Made by a program: the position numbers and the translations under genes. Below are positions 8,912 to 16,150 of a stretch of 23,527 nt of DNA, piece after piece. Origin of the DNA: JALRAP01 sp046302815 (GTDB taxonomy: Bacteria; Bacteroidota; Bacteroidia; AKYH767-A; OLB10); assembly GCA_046302815.1 (NCBI GenBank), contig JBKCHO010000088.1:1-23527 (forward strand), in the 5' to 3' direction. How positions within the stretch are numbered: position 1 is the stretch's first letter; each line of letters starts with the position of its first letter. Under the pieces are notes generated by a model. The model had not been told where the DNA came from, did not search any database, and saw only the letters and a list, made by a program, of their open reading frames with translations.

Positions 8912-8932
8912 GGTTCAGTTGCCGAAGTTTTA

Positions 8933-8940
8933 CAAAGTTA
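8933..8940 (-). promoter_or_regulatory. ribBA: -7 box candidate for ribBA
   Basis: On the minus strand these bases read TAACTTTG, a full match to the Bacteroidota -7 consensus TAnnTTTG. They lie 21 bases before the ribBA ATG, which would leave a short leader. A well-placed -33 TTTG is not evident, so the call rests on one box. Confidence 0.4.
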
Positions 8941-9122
8941 AGCATTGACCAAGTGCTTGTTCTATTATTAAATCAAGGTAAAAACAACACAAAGAGCAAA
9001 AAAGATAACCCTTTAATGCAATGATTACATAATTAAATAGGAAGAATCATGAAAATAGTATATCTATATATCTGTAATACAATTAAATAAGATCTATAAA
9101 TAAAACTAATTCTCCATAAATC

Positions 9123-9140
9123 TTGCAATTGAGATTGCAA
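9123..9140. repeat. Short inverted repeat, possible operator
   Basis: Two perfect 7-base arms, TTGCAAT and ATTGCAA, are separated by TGAG. It lies about 210 bases upstream of ribBA in AT-rich sequence. It could be a protein-binding site or a minor hairpin; nothing identifies a regulator. Confidence 0.3.
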
Positions 9141-9250
9141 CTATTGATACTTATCAACAACAAGCCAGTATAATATAAATTGCACCATGAATGCGATATA
9201 TATGCATTTAGCTTATTCACAGAAGATTAAAAATGGTTGTTATGGTTTGA

Positions 9251-9311
9251 CAAGGTTCATTTCAAGCGTTGGAGTCGTTCAAAAGTTAACACTCCTTCGC
9301 TTGAAACCTTG
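9251..9311. other. 61-base imperfect hairpin of unknown function
   Basis: The pairing seen directly is CAAGGT (9251-9256) with ACCTTG (9306-9311), TTCAAGCG (9261-9268) with CGCTTGAA (9298-9305), GGAGT (9271-9275) with ACTCC (9291-9295) and GTT (9277-9279) with AAC (9288-9290). Interruptions are a 4-base bulge, a 2x2 TT/TT internal loop and a single bulged C, with an 8-base apical loop. That gives 22 paired positions in 61 bases. There is no T-run after it on the plus strand and none just after it on the minus strand, so it does not look like a simple terminator. It could be a structured RNA, an untranslated-leader element or a relic of a small palindromic repeat. Confidence 0.5.
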
Positions 9312-9380
9312 ATCATTAAAAGCCGTTCAAGTTAACAGATTTGGTTTATTGGTTAGTTCAGATGATCACCATACCACGCT

Positions 9381-9444
9381 GACCCCGTAAGGTCTCCGGC
9401 TCGGCTGGTGGATCAAAAAAAAGGAACCGTGACCCCGTAAGGTC
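9381..9444. repeat. Two copies of a 14-base palindromic element, 50 bases apart
   Basis: GACCCCGTAAGGTC occurs at 9381-9394 and again, identical, at 9431-9444. Each copy is a GACC/GGTC stem around a CCGTAA loop. The second copy is extended to a 10-base stem and serves as the GT4 terminator. The first is enclosed by GATCACC (9364-9370) and GGTGGATC (9407-9414), which can pair with one bulged base. Confidence 0.6.
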
Positions 9445-9450
9445 ACGGTT
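9415..9450 (-). terminator. Rho-independent terminator of the glycosyltransferase operon
   Basis: Read on the minus strand, a perfect 10-base stem (AACCGTGACC with GGTCACGGTT, plus-strand 9425-9434 and 9441-9450) around a 6-base loop is followed by CC and eight T residues. It begins 4 bases after the GT4 stop codon. The plus-strand side also has a T-rich tail (TTCTTATTTTTT), so it could work in both directions. Confidence 0.88.
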
Positions 9451-9453
9451 TTC

Positions 9454-10653
9454 TTATTTTTTGTTGGTCGCATTAAAAGAAGTAATTGCATTCAAAAGTG
9501 ATGCTTCAAGATTCAATCCAACCGCATCCAAATCGTAATGCGTGCTCACATATTCGCGCCCAAGACGACCTAGGTTCTCAAATCGATTGGGATTCTCCAT
9601 AAATAGTGAAACCAATTGGGCTAGTTCATCTGAATTTGAACCAACCAAAAGTGCATTTTCAAAACCTGGTTTCAGTGCATTGGCACAGATAGGTGTTGTA
9701 ATACAAGGGAGCTCCATAGACATGGCCTCAAGCAATTTATTTTGTAATCCAGTACCTGATATCATTGGCGCGATAAACAATTTGGATTTCCCATAGCATG
9801 TTCTGATATCATCTACCCAACCGGTAATTTCAACATTCGGTCCTTCCAATGCCAAAACCGACTTGGATGGGTTTGCCCCAGCAATCATAAGTTTAGTATT
9901 GGGAAATCGTTTCCAAACCTGCGGCATCACTTTCTTCACCAAATATTCAACAGCTTGAATATTGGGATCGTATCCCATATTTCCGACAAAAACCAAGTCA
10001 ACCGATTTTTCTAATGTTACAGGTTTGAAAAATTGACAATCCACACCATTAGGAACAATGTCAACAACCGGATCACTAGGTCTAGTTACAATTTTGCTGT
10101 CTTCAGGACTAATCATTGAAAATCCATGGAATGAACGAAAACAATCCCTTTCAAAATCAAGAAGTCTTTTAGCTTCATATGAAAAAACAAGAGATTTAGG
10201 GAAATACGACTTTAGTCTTCTCTGCTCCATACCTCTGGAAAACGCATCCTGAAAATCTATGTAACAAGGAAACATCTCCAAACCCTTAACATATCGTGCA
10301 GTTCGGGCTAATTGAAAAAAGATAAGATCCGGTTTGATTTGTTTTACTTGCTCAATAATTACTTCATGAAAATGATGACTAAAAAAATATCTAGACTGGA
10401 AAGAGCTATTAGTCAAAAAAGAAAAAAACATATTATACAATATGTCAAATTTTCCGATTCGATGGACATTTATGCTTTTGCAGTAAGGAGACAGCGCCTC
10501 CATTTGTTTACTCGATATATTATGATCTGTTATGGAAAAAAGATACAATTCATGCCCAAGTTTCCTCAGTTGCCTTATTTGTTGATTCGCACGCAACTTA
10601 TCACCCTTTTCCAGTGGAAATGGGAATCGTGAGGTTATGTACACAATCTTCAT
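9454..10653 (-). CDS. GT4-family glycosyltransferase
   Basis: About 399 residues from the ATG at 10653. A TTG 12 bases further upstream (10665) is in frame but would overlap the previous gene, and MKIVYITSRFPFPLEKGD is the natural start of this family. The GT-B fold is evident: an N-terminal acceptor half beginning with the glycine/basic FPFPLEKGDKLR segment, the linker VDIVPNGVDCQFF, and a donor-binding half with VDLVFVGNMGYDPN, KLMIAGANPSK, VEITGWVDDI, SGTGLQNKLLEAMSMELPCITT. It resembles the sugar transferases of exopolysaccharide clusters (GT4, RfaB/GlgA-like). It uses an activated sugar to extend a lipid-linked or surface glycan at the inner membrane; the sugars are unknown. It follows the other GT4 gene by 4 bases and ends at a strong terminator. 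Confidence 0.88.
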   Translation of the reverse strand: MKIVYITSRFPFPLEKGDKLRANQQIRQLRKLGHELYLFSITDHNISSKQMEALSPYCKSINVHRIGKFDILYNMFFSFLTNSSFQSRYFFSHHFHEVIIEQVKQIKPDLIFFQLARTARYVKGLEMFPCYIDFQDAFSRGMEQRRLKSYFPKSLVFSYEAKRLLDFERDCFRSFHGFSMISPEDSKIVTRPSDPVVDIVPNGVDCQFFKPVTLEKSVDLVFVGNMGYDPNIQAVEYLVKKVMPQVWKRFPNTKLMIAGANPSKSVLALEGPNVEITGWVDDIRTCYGKSKLFIAPMISGTGLQNKLLEAMSMELPCITTPICANALKPGFENALLVGSNSDELAQLVSLFMENPNRFENLGRLGREYVSTHYDLDAVGLNLEASLLNAITSFNATNKK

Positions 10654-10657
10654 CTGT

Positions 10658-11857
10658 CTACACAATAACGGATTTTAGGAAATGATCTATTTCAACTCCT
10701 ACTACATCCAATCCATAGCTTTCCTTTGCTCTCATACGGGAATTGATTCCAATTTGCTTGCAAAAACGAATGTCATTGTAACATTTCGTAATAACTTCTA
10801 CAAAAGCCTTGGCATTATCGGCAATCAATATTTCGCTACCATCAACTGCCTTAACACCCTCTGCACCAATGCTAGTCGATACGATTGTTCTTCCGGCTGC
10901 CATCCCCTCTATTATCTTTATTCGCATACCACTTCCAGACAATAATGGAACAATCATTATTTGTTTCGATGTCATAAAATCGACAGAATCATCGACGAAT
11001 CCAGTAACATGAACTCTTTTACTGGCATATCGATAAAAATGATTGGGCATCCCCTTTCCAGCCAAATACAATTCCAAGTCTGGACAAGAGGATTCTAAAC
11101 TTGGCCATACTTCATCCATGAACCATTGGACCCCCTCTGCATTGGGCATCCAATCCATAGAACCTAAATGAAATAGACAATTCTTTGCAATACCAGATTC
11201 TGTTGATTCATATTTAGCAACATCTATACCTACTGGAATAGATATAAGACTGCCATTGTATCCGGACTTCTTAAACCAAGCCTTATCCTGCTCTGTAATT
11301 GCCATAATACCGTCCAATTGACCAAGAACAAATTGCTCGAATGTCTTCAACCTTGTTGCCAAAAAAGAAAGATACCATGCTTTCAAGGGGTTTTTGCATT
11401 CAGCTGCAAGTCGTTCCCAAATCACATGCTCAATATTGTGTGCACGATAAATAATTCTTGCTTTCGAATTTTTACGAATCGTGCTGATGTAAGGAAGCAT
11501 AAAAAGGCTTTCCAACACAACCACATCTATTGATGAATCCTTAAGTGTTCTGGAAACTTCAACATGCATTTCTTGAGCATCGAAACGTTTTATATTGTAA
11601 GAACCCTTTCCAAAAAGATTTAATAGAGCTTGCCATGGTTTAATGGATGCATCTAATTCAACAAATTTTGGATTGAAATCCAATCGAATCTCTTCAGCAA
11701 TTGAGGAAGGATTTATATAGTGCTTGACCGTATTAAAAGCCAGAATTTGAACCTTGTGTCCTAAAATATGCAAAGATCTGGCCATGCTATCCATTGCAAT
11801 GGCACCACCATCCCTAGCTGGAAATGGTGATCTCAGACAAAGTTGTAAAACATTCAT
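10658..11857 (-). CDS. GT4-family glycosyltransferase
   Basis: 399 residues. It begins MNVLQLCLRSPFPARDGGAIAM, the GT4 N-terminal strand plus glycine loop, followed by a mostly helical acceptor half with RAHNIEHVIWERL. The C-terminal half shows SIPVGIDVAKY, LFHLGSMDWMPNAEG, LYLAGKGMPN, VHVTGFVDDS and the donor-site block SGSGMRIKIIEGMAAGRTIVST. It is related to, but clearly distinct from, the next gene, so the pair probably adds two different sugars to the same surface glycan. Its ATG overlaps the TGA of the LptF/LptG gene by 4 bases (ATGA, 11857-11854), a sign of translational coupling. Donor and acceptor cannot be assigned. Confidence 0.88.
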   Translation of the reverse strand: MNVLQLCLRSPFPARDGGAIAMDSMARSLHILGHKVQILAFNTVKHYINPSSIAEEIRLDFNPKFVELDASIKPWQALLNLFGKGSYNIKRFDAQEMHVEVSRTLKDSSIDVVVLESLFMLPYISTIRKNSKARIIYRAHNIEHVIWERLAAECKNPLKAWYLSFLATRLKTFEQFVLGQLDGIMAITEQDKAWFKKSGYNGSLISIPVGIDVAKYESTESGIAKNCLFHLGSMDWMPNAEGVQWFMDEVWPSLESSCPDLELYLAGKGMPNHFYRYASKRVHVTGFVDDSVDFMTSKQIMIVPLLSGSGMRIKIIEGMAAGRTIVSTSIGAEGVKAVDGSEILIADNAKAFVEVITKCYNDIRFCKQIGINSRMRAKESYGLDVVGVEIDHFLKSVIV

Positions 11858-13269
11858 CTGATCTTTCTTTTATTGAACCATCTATATGGTTTCAAATAAA
11901 AATCTAAATCAAAAATTACACTTTCATGTGTGGCTTTGTAAAGCAAAATTGAGCCAATTGGCAACAATACGGCAGAGGCAATCCACATCCCGATGTATGG
12001 TTCAAGCACACCTTCACGAACAAATTTTTCCCCAGTAATGGAAATGATATGAAAAAAAAGAAAAAAACCAACAGAAATTACTACTGGCAAACCTATTCCG
12101 CCCTTTCGTATGATGGCTCCCAGCGGTGCACCAATTAAAAAAAGTATGAAACACGCTATCGACAATGTGAATTTTCTGTGCCATTCGACAGCGAATCTAG
12201 CCCTTAACTCAGTCCTTGAATCCAATTCCTCGGAAATACTGGAATAATAAGATTTCATGTTATTTGCTTGACCCAAGGCGTTATTATAAACGACATCACC
12301 ATGGTTGCCCTGTAATGCTTTTGTTATTGAAGAATCAGCCGTTGCGTTGTAGCTTATTAAATTTTCCCTGAACAACATTAAATAAGATTTACCTGATTGG
12401 GCACTTTCAGATATTCGTTTTTTTATTTCCAAATCAAAACTATCAATAGATGCAGACAATTGCCCAAGATTCAACATTTGAAAATTATCCTTAAATAGAT
12501 CTTCGTTTGTTCTTGCTAATTTAAATGATGACAGGTCAAACTTAAAGTCATAGGTTTTGAATTCCGAACGCAACAATCGCTCACCACCAGGTCTTCCAAA
12601 TTGATTGGAATTGCTTTGTTCGTCATAGGAATAGCCCTCGGTCAAAGTTATCAATAGATACTTTTCATCTGTAGACATCTTCATAACACCTTTTTTGGCA
12701 ATCACAACTTTACGATTGCCATTTTGTGCAGTATGATCGTATATCATGATATTCCTTAGGGTTGAGTTGTCTGATTCCTTTCTTCCAACCTTTATGGAAT
12801 ATCCATCAATACCGTTGTAAAATACTCCCTCACGAATATAAAAAGCAGGTTTTTGTTGGCGAACATCGTACAACAAAGAACCCATTTTAAGATTAGTATA
12901 AGGTAGCATATAATTGGAAAAAAAGAAGGCAATAACACTAGTTGCGAAGGCCAACAAAAACATGGGTTTTAATATCCGCTGCAATGATATACCAGCTGAT
13001 TTAGCTGCAACGATCTCATAATTTTCAGCCAAACTACCCAGTGTCATTATCGAGGATACTAGAATAGCTAGTGGCAGTGCCAAAGGAACCAAAGTCGCTG
13101 TTGCATAAAAAAGAAGTTCAGTTATGACATACCATTCCAAGCCCTTACCTACCAAGTCATCGATGTATTTCCAAAGAAATTGCATCAAAAGCATAAACAA
13201 AACCACAAAGAAGGTTGCGGTGAATGGTCCTAGAAAAGACTTGACTATAAGTTTTGATAACTTTTTCAA
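11854..13269 (-). CDS. LptF/LptG family lipopolysaccharide export permease
   Basis: 471 residues. The first ~120 residues hold membrane segments (about 12-32, 50-75, 100-120) with the YjgP/YjgQ hallmark block LPLAILVSSIMTLGSLAENYEIVAAKSAGIS. A long periplasmic region (about 125-370) follows, then three C-terminal membrane segments starting at SIACFILFLIGAPLGAIIRKGG. LptF and LptG are the inner-membrane partners of LptB2 that extract lipopolysaccharide for transport to the outer membrane. I cannot say which of the two this is. The only plausible start is a TTG at 13269: an in-frame stop (TAA) lies upstream, with no ATG or GTG between it and this TTG, and MKKLSKLIVKSFLGPF fits the family. AAGGG ends about eight bases before it. 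The two glycosyltransferases follow in the same operon. Confidence 0.92.
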   Translation of the reverse strand: MKKLSKLIVKSFLGPFTATFFVVLFMLLMQFLWKYIDDLVGKGLEWYVITELLFYATATLVPLALPLAILVSSIMTLGSLAENYEIVAAKSAGISLQRILKPMFLLAFATSVIAFFFSNYMLPYTNLKMGSLLYDVRQQKPAFYIREGVFYNGIDGYSIKVGRKESDNSTLRNIMIYDHTAQNGNRKVVIAKKGVMKMSTDEKYLLITLTEGYSYDEQSNSNQFGRPGGERLLRSEFKTYDFKFDLSSFKLARTNEDLFKDNFQMLNLGQLSASIDSFDLEIKKRISESAQSGKSYLMLFRENLISYNATADSSITKALQGNHGDVVYNNALGQANNMKSYYSSISEELDSRTELRARFAVEWHRKFTLSIACFILFLIGAPLGAIIRKGGIGLPVVISVGFFLFFHIISITGEKFVREGVLEPYIGMWIASAVLLPIGSILLYKATHESVIFDLDFYLKPYRWFNKRKIR

Positions 13270-13287
13270 TTCGTTTGCCCTTGTGAA

Positions 13288-13344
13288 TTGATATTAACCA
13301 TCCGAATGGTCTAATTTGGCTCTTGCAGAGACCATTCTCAATGG
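13288..13344. promoter_or_regulatory. Divergent promoter region with nested inverted repeats
   Basis: This 71-base gap separates the LptF/LptG gene from the plus-strand hypothetical gene. AATGGTCT (13305-13312) and AGACCATT (13329-13336) form a perfect 8-base inverted repeat. ACCAT/ATGGT (13298-13311) and CCATT/AATGG (13332-13344) form two smaller ones, the last covering the ATG at 13341. A TTG at 13288-13290 and TAATTTG at 13312-13318 are 21 bases apart and resemble a plus-strand Bacteroidota promoter. Confidence 0.35.
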
Positions 13345-13946
13345 ACCATAAAGATAATAATTACCACTTTACAATCAGCGAAATCCAGATTCTCAGGGAT
13401 TTGGATTTTTTCATTCAGAAAAAAAGGCTCTTGAAGCTTATTTGCGAGCAAATGGACCGTTACGGACATGATATTTCTGATGCCTTCAGCCAAATTGAAG
13501 ATGCTTTCCCCTACGAACTAAGAAAACCAACTAGTAAAATATCCAAAGGAGAGTATTATATGGATGCTCCATGGGTGGTACTCGACAAACCCTCCGTGTT
13601 CTCCAAGGATGGCATATTTGCATTTAGGCACATTTTCCTTTGGGGCAGAGGTTTCTCTTCCACCCTTCATATTTCGGGAAAATACCTTGGCATGATTGAT
13701 TTAGAAGCATTACTAAAAATGAATGACCAATCAATTCTAATACTGAAAGGAGATAACCCATTCATTCATCACTATGATGAAAAACTGTATGTGAAGCTGA
13801 CAGAAATCAACACCGAAAAAATAATGAATCAAGGATATATCAGAGTTTCCATCTTTTCGGATCTGGATATGATCGACAAAATCCCAGAAAATGGATTAAA
13901 ACTAATGCAATTAGCAAAAAGTTTTATCAGACTCAGGAGCCAATGA
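13341..13946 (+). CDS. Conserved-looking protein of unknown function
   Basis: 201 residues from the ATG at 13341. A TTG start 18 bases upstream is possible but adds only MQRPFS. There is no signal peptide or membrane segment, so it is probably cytoplasmic. The N-terminal half is helical and charged (residues 1-55), followed by a beta-rich part containing PWVVLDKPSVFSKDGIFAFRHIFLWGRGFSSTLHISGKY, which reminds me of uncharacterised Bacteroidota proteins with a similar VMLDYP...WWGNFFS...LSGKY pattern; this is from memory only. No catalytic motif is visible. It is divergent from the LptF/LptG gene, and its last 14 bases overlap the 3' end of the START-like gene on the other strand. I cannot assign a function. 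Confidence 0.7.
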   Translation: MDHKDNNYHFTISEIQILRDLDFFIQKKRLLKLICEQMDRYGHDISDAFSQIEDAFPYELRKPTSKISKGEYYMDAPWVVLDKPSVFSKDGIFAFRHIFLWGRGFSSTLHISGKYLGMIDLEALLKMNDQSILILKGDNPFIHHYDEKLYVKLTEINTEKIMNQGYIRVSIFSDLDMIDKIPENGLKLMQLAKSFIRLRSQ

Positions 13947-14313
13947 TTTGCTTCAAATTATGCAACTGGGTATCCCAGAGTAGTCTTGCCTCCTGTATAT
14001 CATCTGGCGCGCAATGGTCTGTAACCATAAGAGCCACATCAGAAGTCAATTCATCCGTACGAATTTCAAATTGAAAAAAAGTATTCTCAGGATCATCAAC
14101 CCATTTAAATCTTACAATTTGGTTGTCTTTTTTATGGTCAATGACAGCCTTTGACTCTACCCCATCCCACTCAAAAGTGAAAACCCCATCTTTGAAGTTT
14201 ACATTGTCAGCAAACCATTCAGAGAGCCCGGATGGTGTTGAAAGAAACCCAAAAAGGATTCTGGGTGAACAATGCATTTCAAACTCAAGTTCATATTTGA
14301 CTTTTTTTGCCAT
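13933..14313 (-). CDS. START-like / AHSA1-related domain protein
   Basis: 126 residues from the ATG at 14313 (MAKKVKYELEFEMHCSP). An ATG at 14322 and a TTG at 14328 are in frame upstream, but the first-strand pattern of the family fits 14313 best. The sequence LFGFLSTPSGLSEWFADNV followed by FTFEWDGVESKAVI and VRFKWVDD is the signature of small START-like proteins in the Bet v 1/AHSA1 superfamily, a helix-grip fold with a hydrophobic cavity. In Bacteroidota these are single-domain proteins of unknown ligand. There is no signal peptide, so it is probably cytoplasmic. The 3' end overlaps the convergent hypothetical gene by 14 bases (13933-13946). Confidence 0.82.
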   Translation of the reverse strand: MAKKVKYELEFEMHCSPRILFGFLSTPSGLSEWFADNVNFKDGVFTFEWDGVESKAVIDHKKDNQIVRFKWVDDPENTFFQFEIRTDELTSDVALMVTDHCAPDDIQEARLLWDTQLHNLKQIIGS

Positions 14314-14402
14314 TTCAATCATAATCAACTAGATTTACTAAAATATGTTATATATGCATGCAAGATATAAAAAATAGGTTCTGCTGAAAACATCAGACCC
14401 AT

Positions 14403-14410
14403 TAATTTTG
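14403..14410 (+). promoter_or_regulatory. -7 box candidate for the repeat-protein gene
   Basis: TAATTTTG is a full match to TAnnTTTG, 66 bases before the ATG at 14477. It is followed at once by a small perfect inverted repeat, GTATT-TTT-AATAC (14410-14422). No good -33 TTTG is seen at the expected distance. Confidence 0.35.
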
Positions 14411-14476
14411 TATTTTTAATACAACTTTCTGTGTTCTAAATTCTTCCTTTATTTTCACTATAGCTGAACATAAGCC

Positions 14477-16150
14477 ATGAATCAAAGTGCATGTTACTTC
14501 CGGATTTTGGGATTGGTTTTTTGCTTATCCTTTTTGATTCATTTCCACTCAAGAAGTCAAAGCTTCTACAAACACTGGGACAATAGATTCGGTGGCAACA
14601 AGGATGACTCACCTAACTGGTTTGCTAAAACAAGCGACGGCGGCTTTATACTAGCTGGAACCTCTATTTCAGGTATCTCAGGTGATAAAACTCAGCCAAA
14701 TTGGGATCCCGGACTTGTTGGATCGGACTATTGGATTATTAGAACCGATAGTATGGGAGTCAAGTTGTGGGATAAGCGATTTGGAGGTATCAACTCAGAA
14801 GTTCTCTCAAGAGTTATTCAAACTAAAGACGGGGGATTTCTTTTAATAGGAAACTCTTTCTCAGGAGCAAGCGGAGACAAAAGCCAACCCAATTGGGATC
14901 CTAACCAACAAACCTATGATTTTTGGATAGTGAAATTAAACTCTAACGGGATAAAGCAATGGGACAAAAGATTCGGGGGCAACTCGTTGGAATTAATTGG
15001 AGGGGTAGCCCAATTGAATGATTCAGGATATATTATATCAGGCTCCTCTTTTTCCGGCGTTAGCGGAGATAAGACACAGCCAACTCAGGGATCATGGGAC
15101 TATTGGGTATTACGATTAGATTCTCTCGGAACAAAAATATGGGATAAGAGATTTGGAGGTACCGACGACGATTTTTCAACTGCTGTAGATACCTGCTTTG
15201 GTGGTGGATATCTTGTTGGTGGATACTCCCAATCACTCGCGGGCGGTGATAAATCTCAATTTTGTCAAGGTCAATGGGATTATTGGGTTCTGAAAATAGA
15301 CAATAGTGGTAACAAGGTGTGGGATAAGACCTATGGCGGGAACAATACGGACTGGCTTTTTGACTTAAAAAGCACCACAGATGGTGGGTTTATCTTGGGA
15401 GGACAATCCTTTTCAGAGGCCTCTGGCGATAAGTCCGAAAACAATAATGACCCAACCACATCTAGCAGTGACCGCTGGATTGTAAAACTTGATGCATTCG
15501 GAAATAAATCCTGGGATAGAACGATTGGTGGAATAGAGACTGAAGATCTAACCCGGGTTGACCAAACTCCTGATGGAGGCTATTTCATTAGCGGTGAATC
15601 ATACTCTCCCATCAGTGGTGACAAAACAGAGAACAACCTTGGAATAGAGCAAACATGGGTGGTCAAAACCGATTCGCTAGGATCAGTAATTTGGGACAAA
15701 ACGGTATTTTCCAATGGACACGACGAGGAAGGCTCTGCTATATTATTGGACTCGAATTGTTTTGTGAGTTTGAATTACACTCTTGCCGACACAGGTGGAT
15801 ACAAAAGCCAAATATCTCGGGGAGATGGCGATTATTGGATCGTTAAATTATGTGACTACCCAATCAGTACATCTATAGAACAAGTGGTTTCTACATCCTT
15901 ACGGATAGGAACTTTCCCAAACCCAACAACCGGAACCATATCAATACATCTAGTACAAATAGATGATTTGGAAATGGCTTACTACAGAGTCTTTGATTTA
16001 CTGGGTACCGAAAAAATGAATGGAAATCTAAGAATCAACAAAGGCTCTTCAGAAAAATTGAATCTGGAAAATTTGAGTGCCGGCCATTATGTTTTGGAAA
16101 TATCTACCGTTTCATCAGTAGGATACACCAAAATTAACTTGATTCGTTAA
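14477..16150 (+). CDS. Secreted seven-repeat protein with type IX sorting domain
   Basis: 557 residues. A signal peptide (about 1-28, ending SRSQS) is followed by seven tandem repeats of roughly 58-65 residues starting at residue 33. Each reads approximately xWDKRFGG...TxDGGFIxxGxSFSGxSGDKTQP...DYWVxKLDSxGxK. Repeat 7 is the most divergent (IWDKTVFSNG, CFVSLNYTL). Seven units of this length suggest a closed seven-bladed beta-propeller. The C-terminal ~85 residues are a type A sorting domain with FPNPTTGTISIHL, so the protein should cross the outer membrane by the type IX system and be released or anchored at the surface. There is no catalytic motif; adhesion or glycan binding is a guess. The stop codon overlaps that of the convergent kinase gene (16147-16150). 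Confidence 0.85.
   Translation: MNQSACYFRILGLVFCLSFLIHFHSRSQSFYKHWDNRFGGNKDDSPNWFAKTSDGGFILAGTSISGISGDKTQPNWDPGLVGSDYWIIRTDSMGVKLWDKRFGGINSEVLSRVIQTKDGGFLLIGNSFSGASGDKSQPNWDPNQQTYDFWIVKLNSNGIKQWDKRFGGNSLELIGGVAQLNDSGYIISGSSFSGVSGDKTQPTQGSWDYWVLRLDSLGTKIWDKRFGGTDDDFSTAVDTCFGGGYLVGGYSQSLAGGDKSQFCQGQWDYWVLKIDNSGNKVWDKTYGGNNTDWLFDLKSTTDGGFILGGQSFSEASGDKSENNNDPTTSSSDRWIVKLDAFGNKSWDRTIGGIETEDLTRVDQTPDGGYFISGESYSPISGDKTENNLGIEQTWVVKTDSLGSVIWDKTVFSNGHDEEGSAILLDSNCFVSLNYTLADTGGYKSQISRGDGDYWIVKLCDYPISTSIEQVVSTSLRIGTFPNPTTGTISIHLVQIDDLEMAYYRVFDLLGTEKMNGNLRINKGSSEKLNLENLSAGHYVLEISTVSSVGYTKINLIR

Larger units (their letters stand above)
8912..9453. other. 542-base intergenic region with several structured or repeated elements
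   Basis: This is the only gene-free stretch longer than 300 bases. It lies between the start of ribBA and the stop of the GT4 gene. The half next to ribBA (8912-9240) is AT-rich and contains a ribBA promoter candidate and a short inverted repeat at 9123-9140 (TTGCAAT, four bases, ATTGCAA). The other half (9241-9453) is richer in GC and contains a long imperfect hairpin, two copies of a 14-base palindromic sequence and the GT4 terminator, each listed separately. No convincing gene, tRNA or known riboswitch was seen. Confidence 0.75.

Noticed and set aside
8912..9120. FMN riboswitch upstream of ribBA
   Set aside because: The conserved core sequences of this riboswitch were not found on the minus strand; the stretch is plain AT-rich sequence.
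9151..9221. DnaA-box-like sequences TTATCAACA (9151) and TTATTCACA (9213) in AT-rich DNA, suggesting an origin
   Set aside because: One perfect match to TTATnCACA is expected by chance about once in a window this size, there is no cluster, and no replication genes are nearby.
9187..9312. 41-codon open frame (starting MNAIYMHLAYSQ) in the intergenic region
   Set aside because: It has no recognisable motif or ribosome binding site, and its last third is simply the 61-base hairpin read as protein. More likely chance.
9364..9414. tRNA-like or other known RNA around the first GACCCCGTAAGGTC copy
   Set aside because: No cloverleaf, T-loop or acceptor pattern could be drawn; only short competing stems are possible.
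10654..10665. TTG start at 10665 for the second GT4 gene
   Set aside because: It would overlap the upstream gene by 8 bases, while an ATG 12 bases downstream gives the natural MKIVYITSRFPFP start.
13323..13340. TTG start for the hypothetical gene at 13323
   Set aside because: It only adds MQRPFS, and a good ATG follows at 13341.
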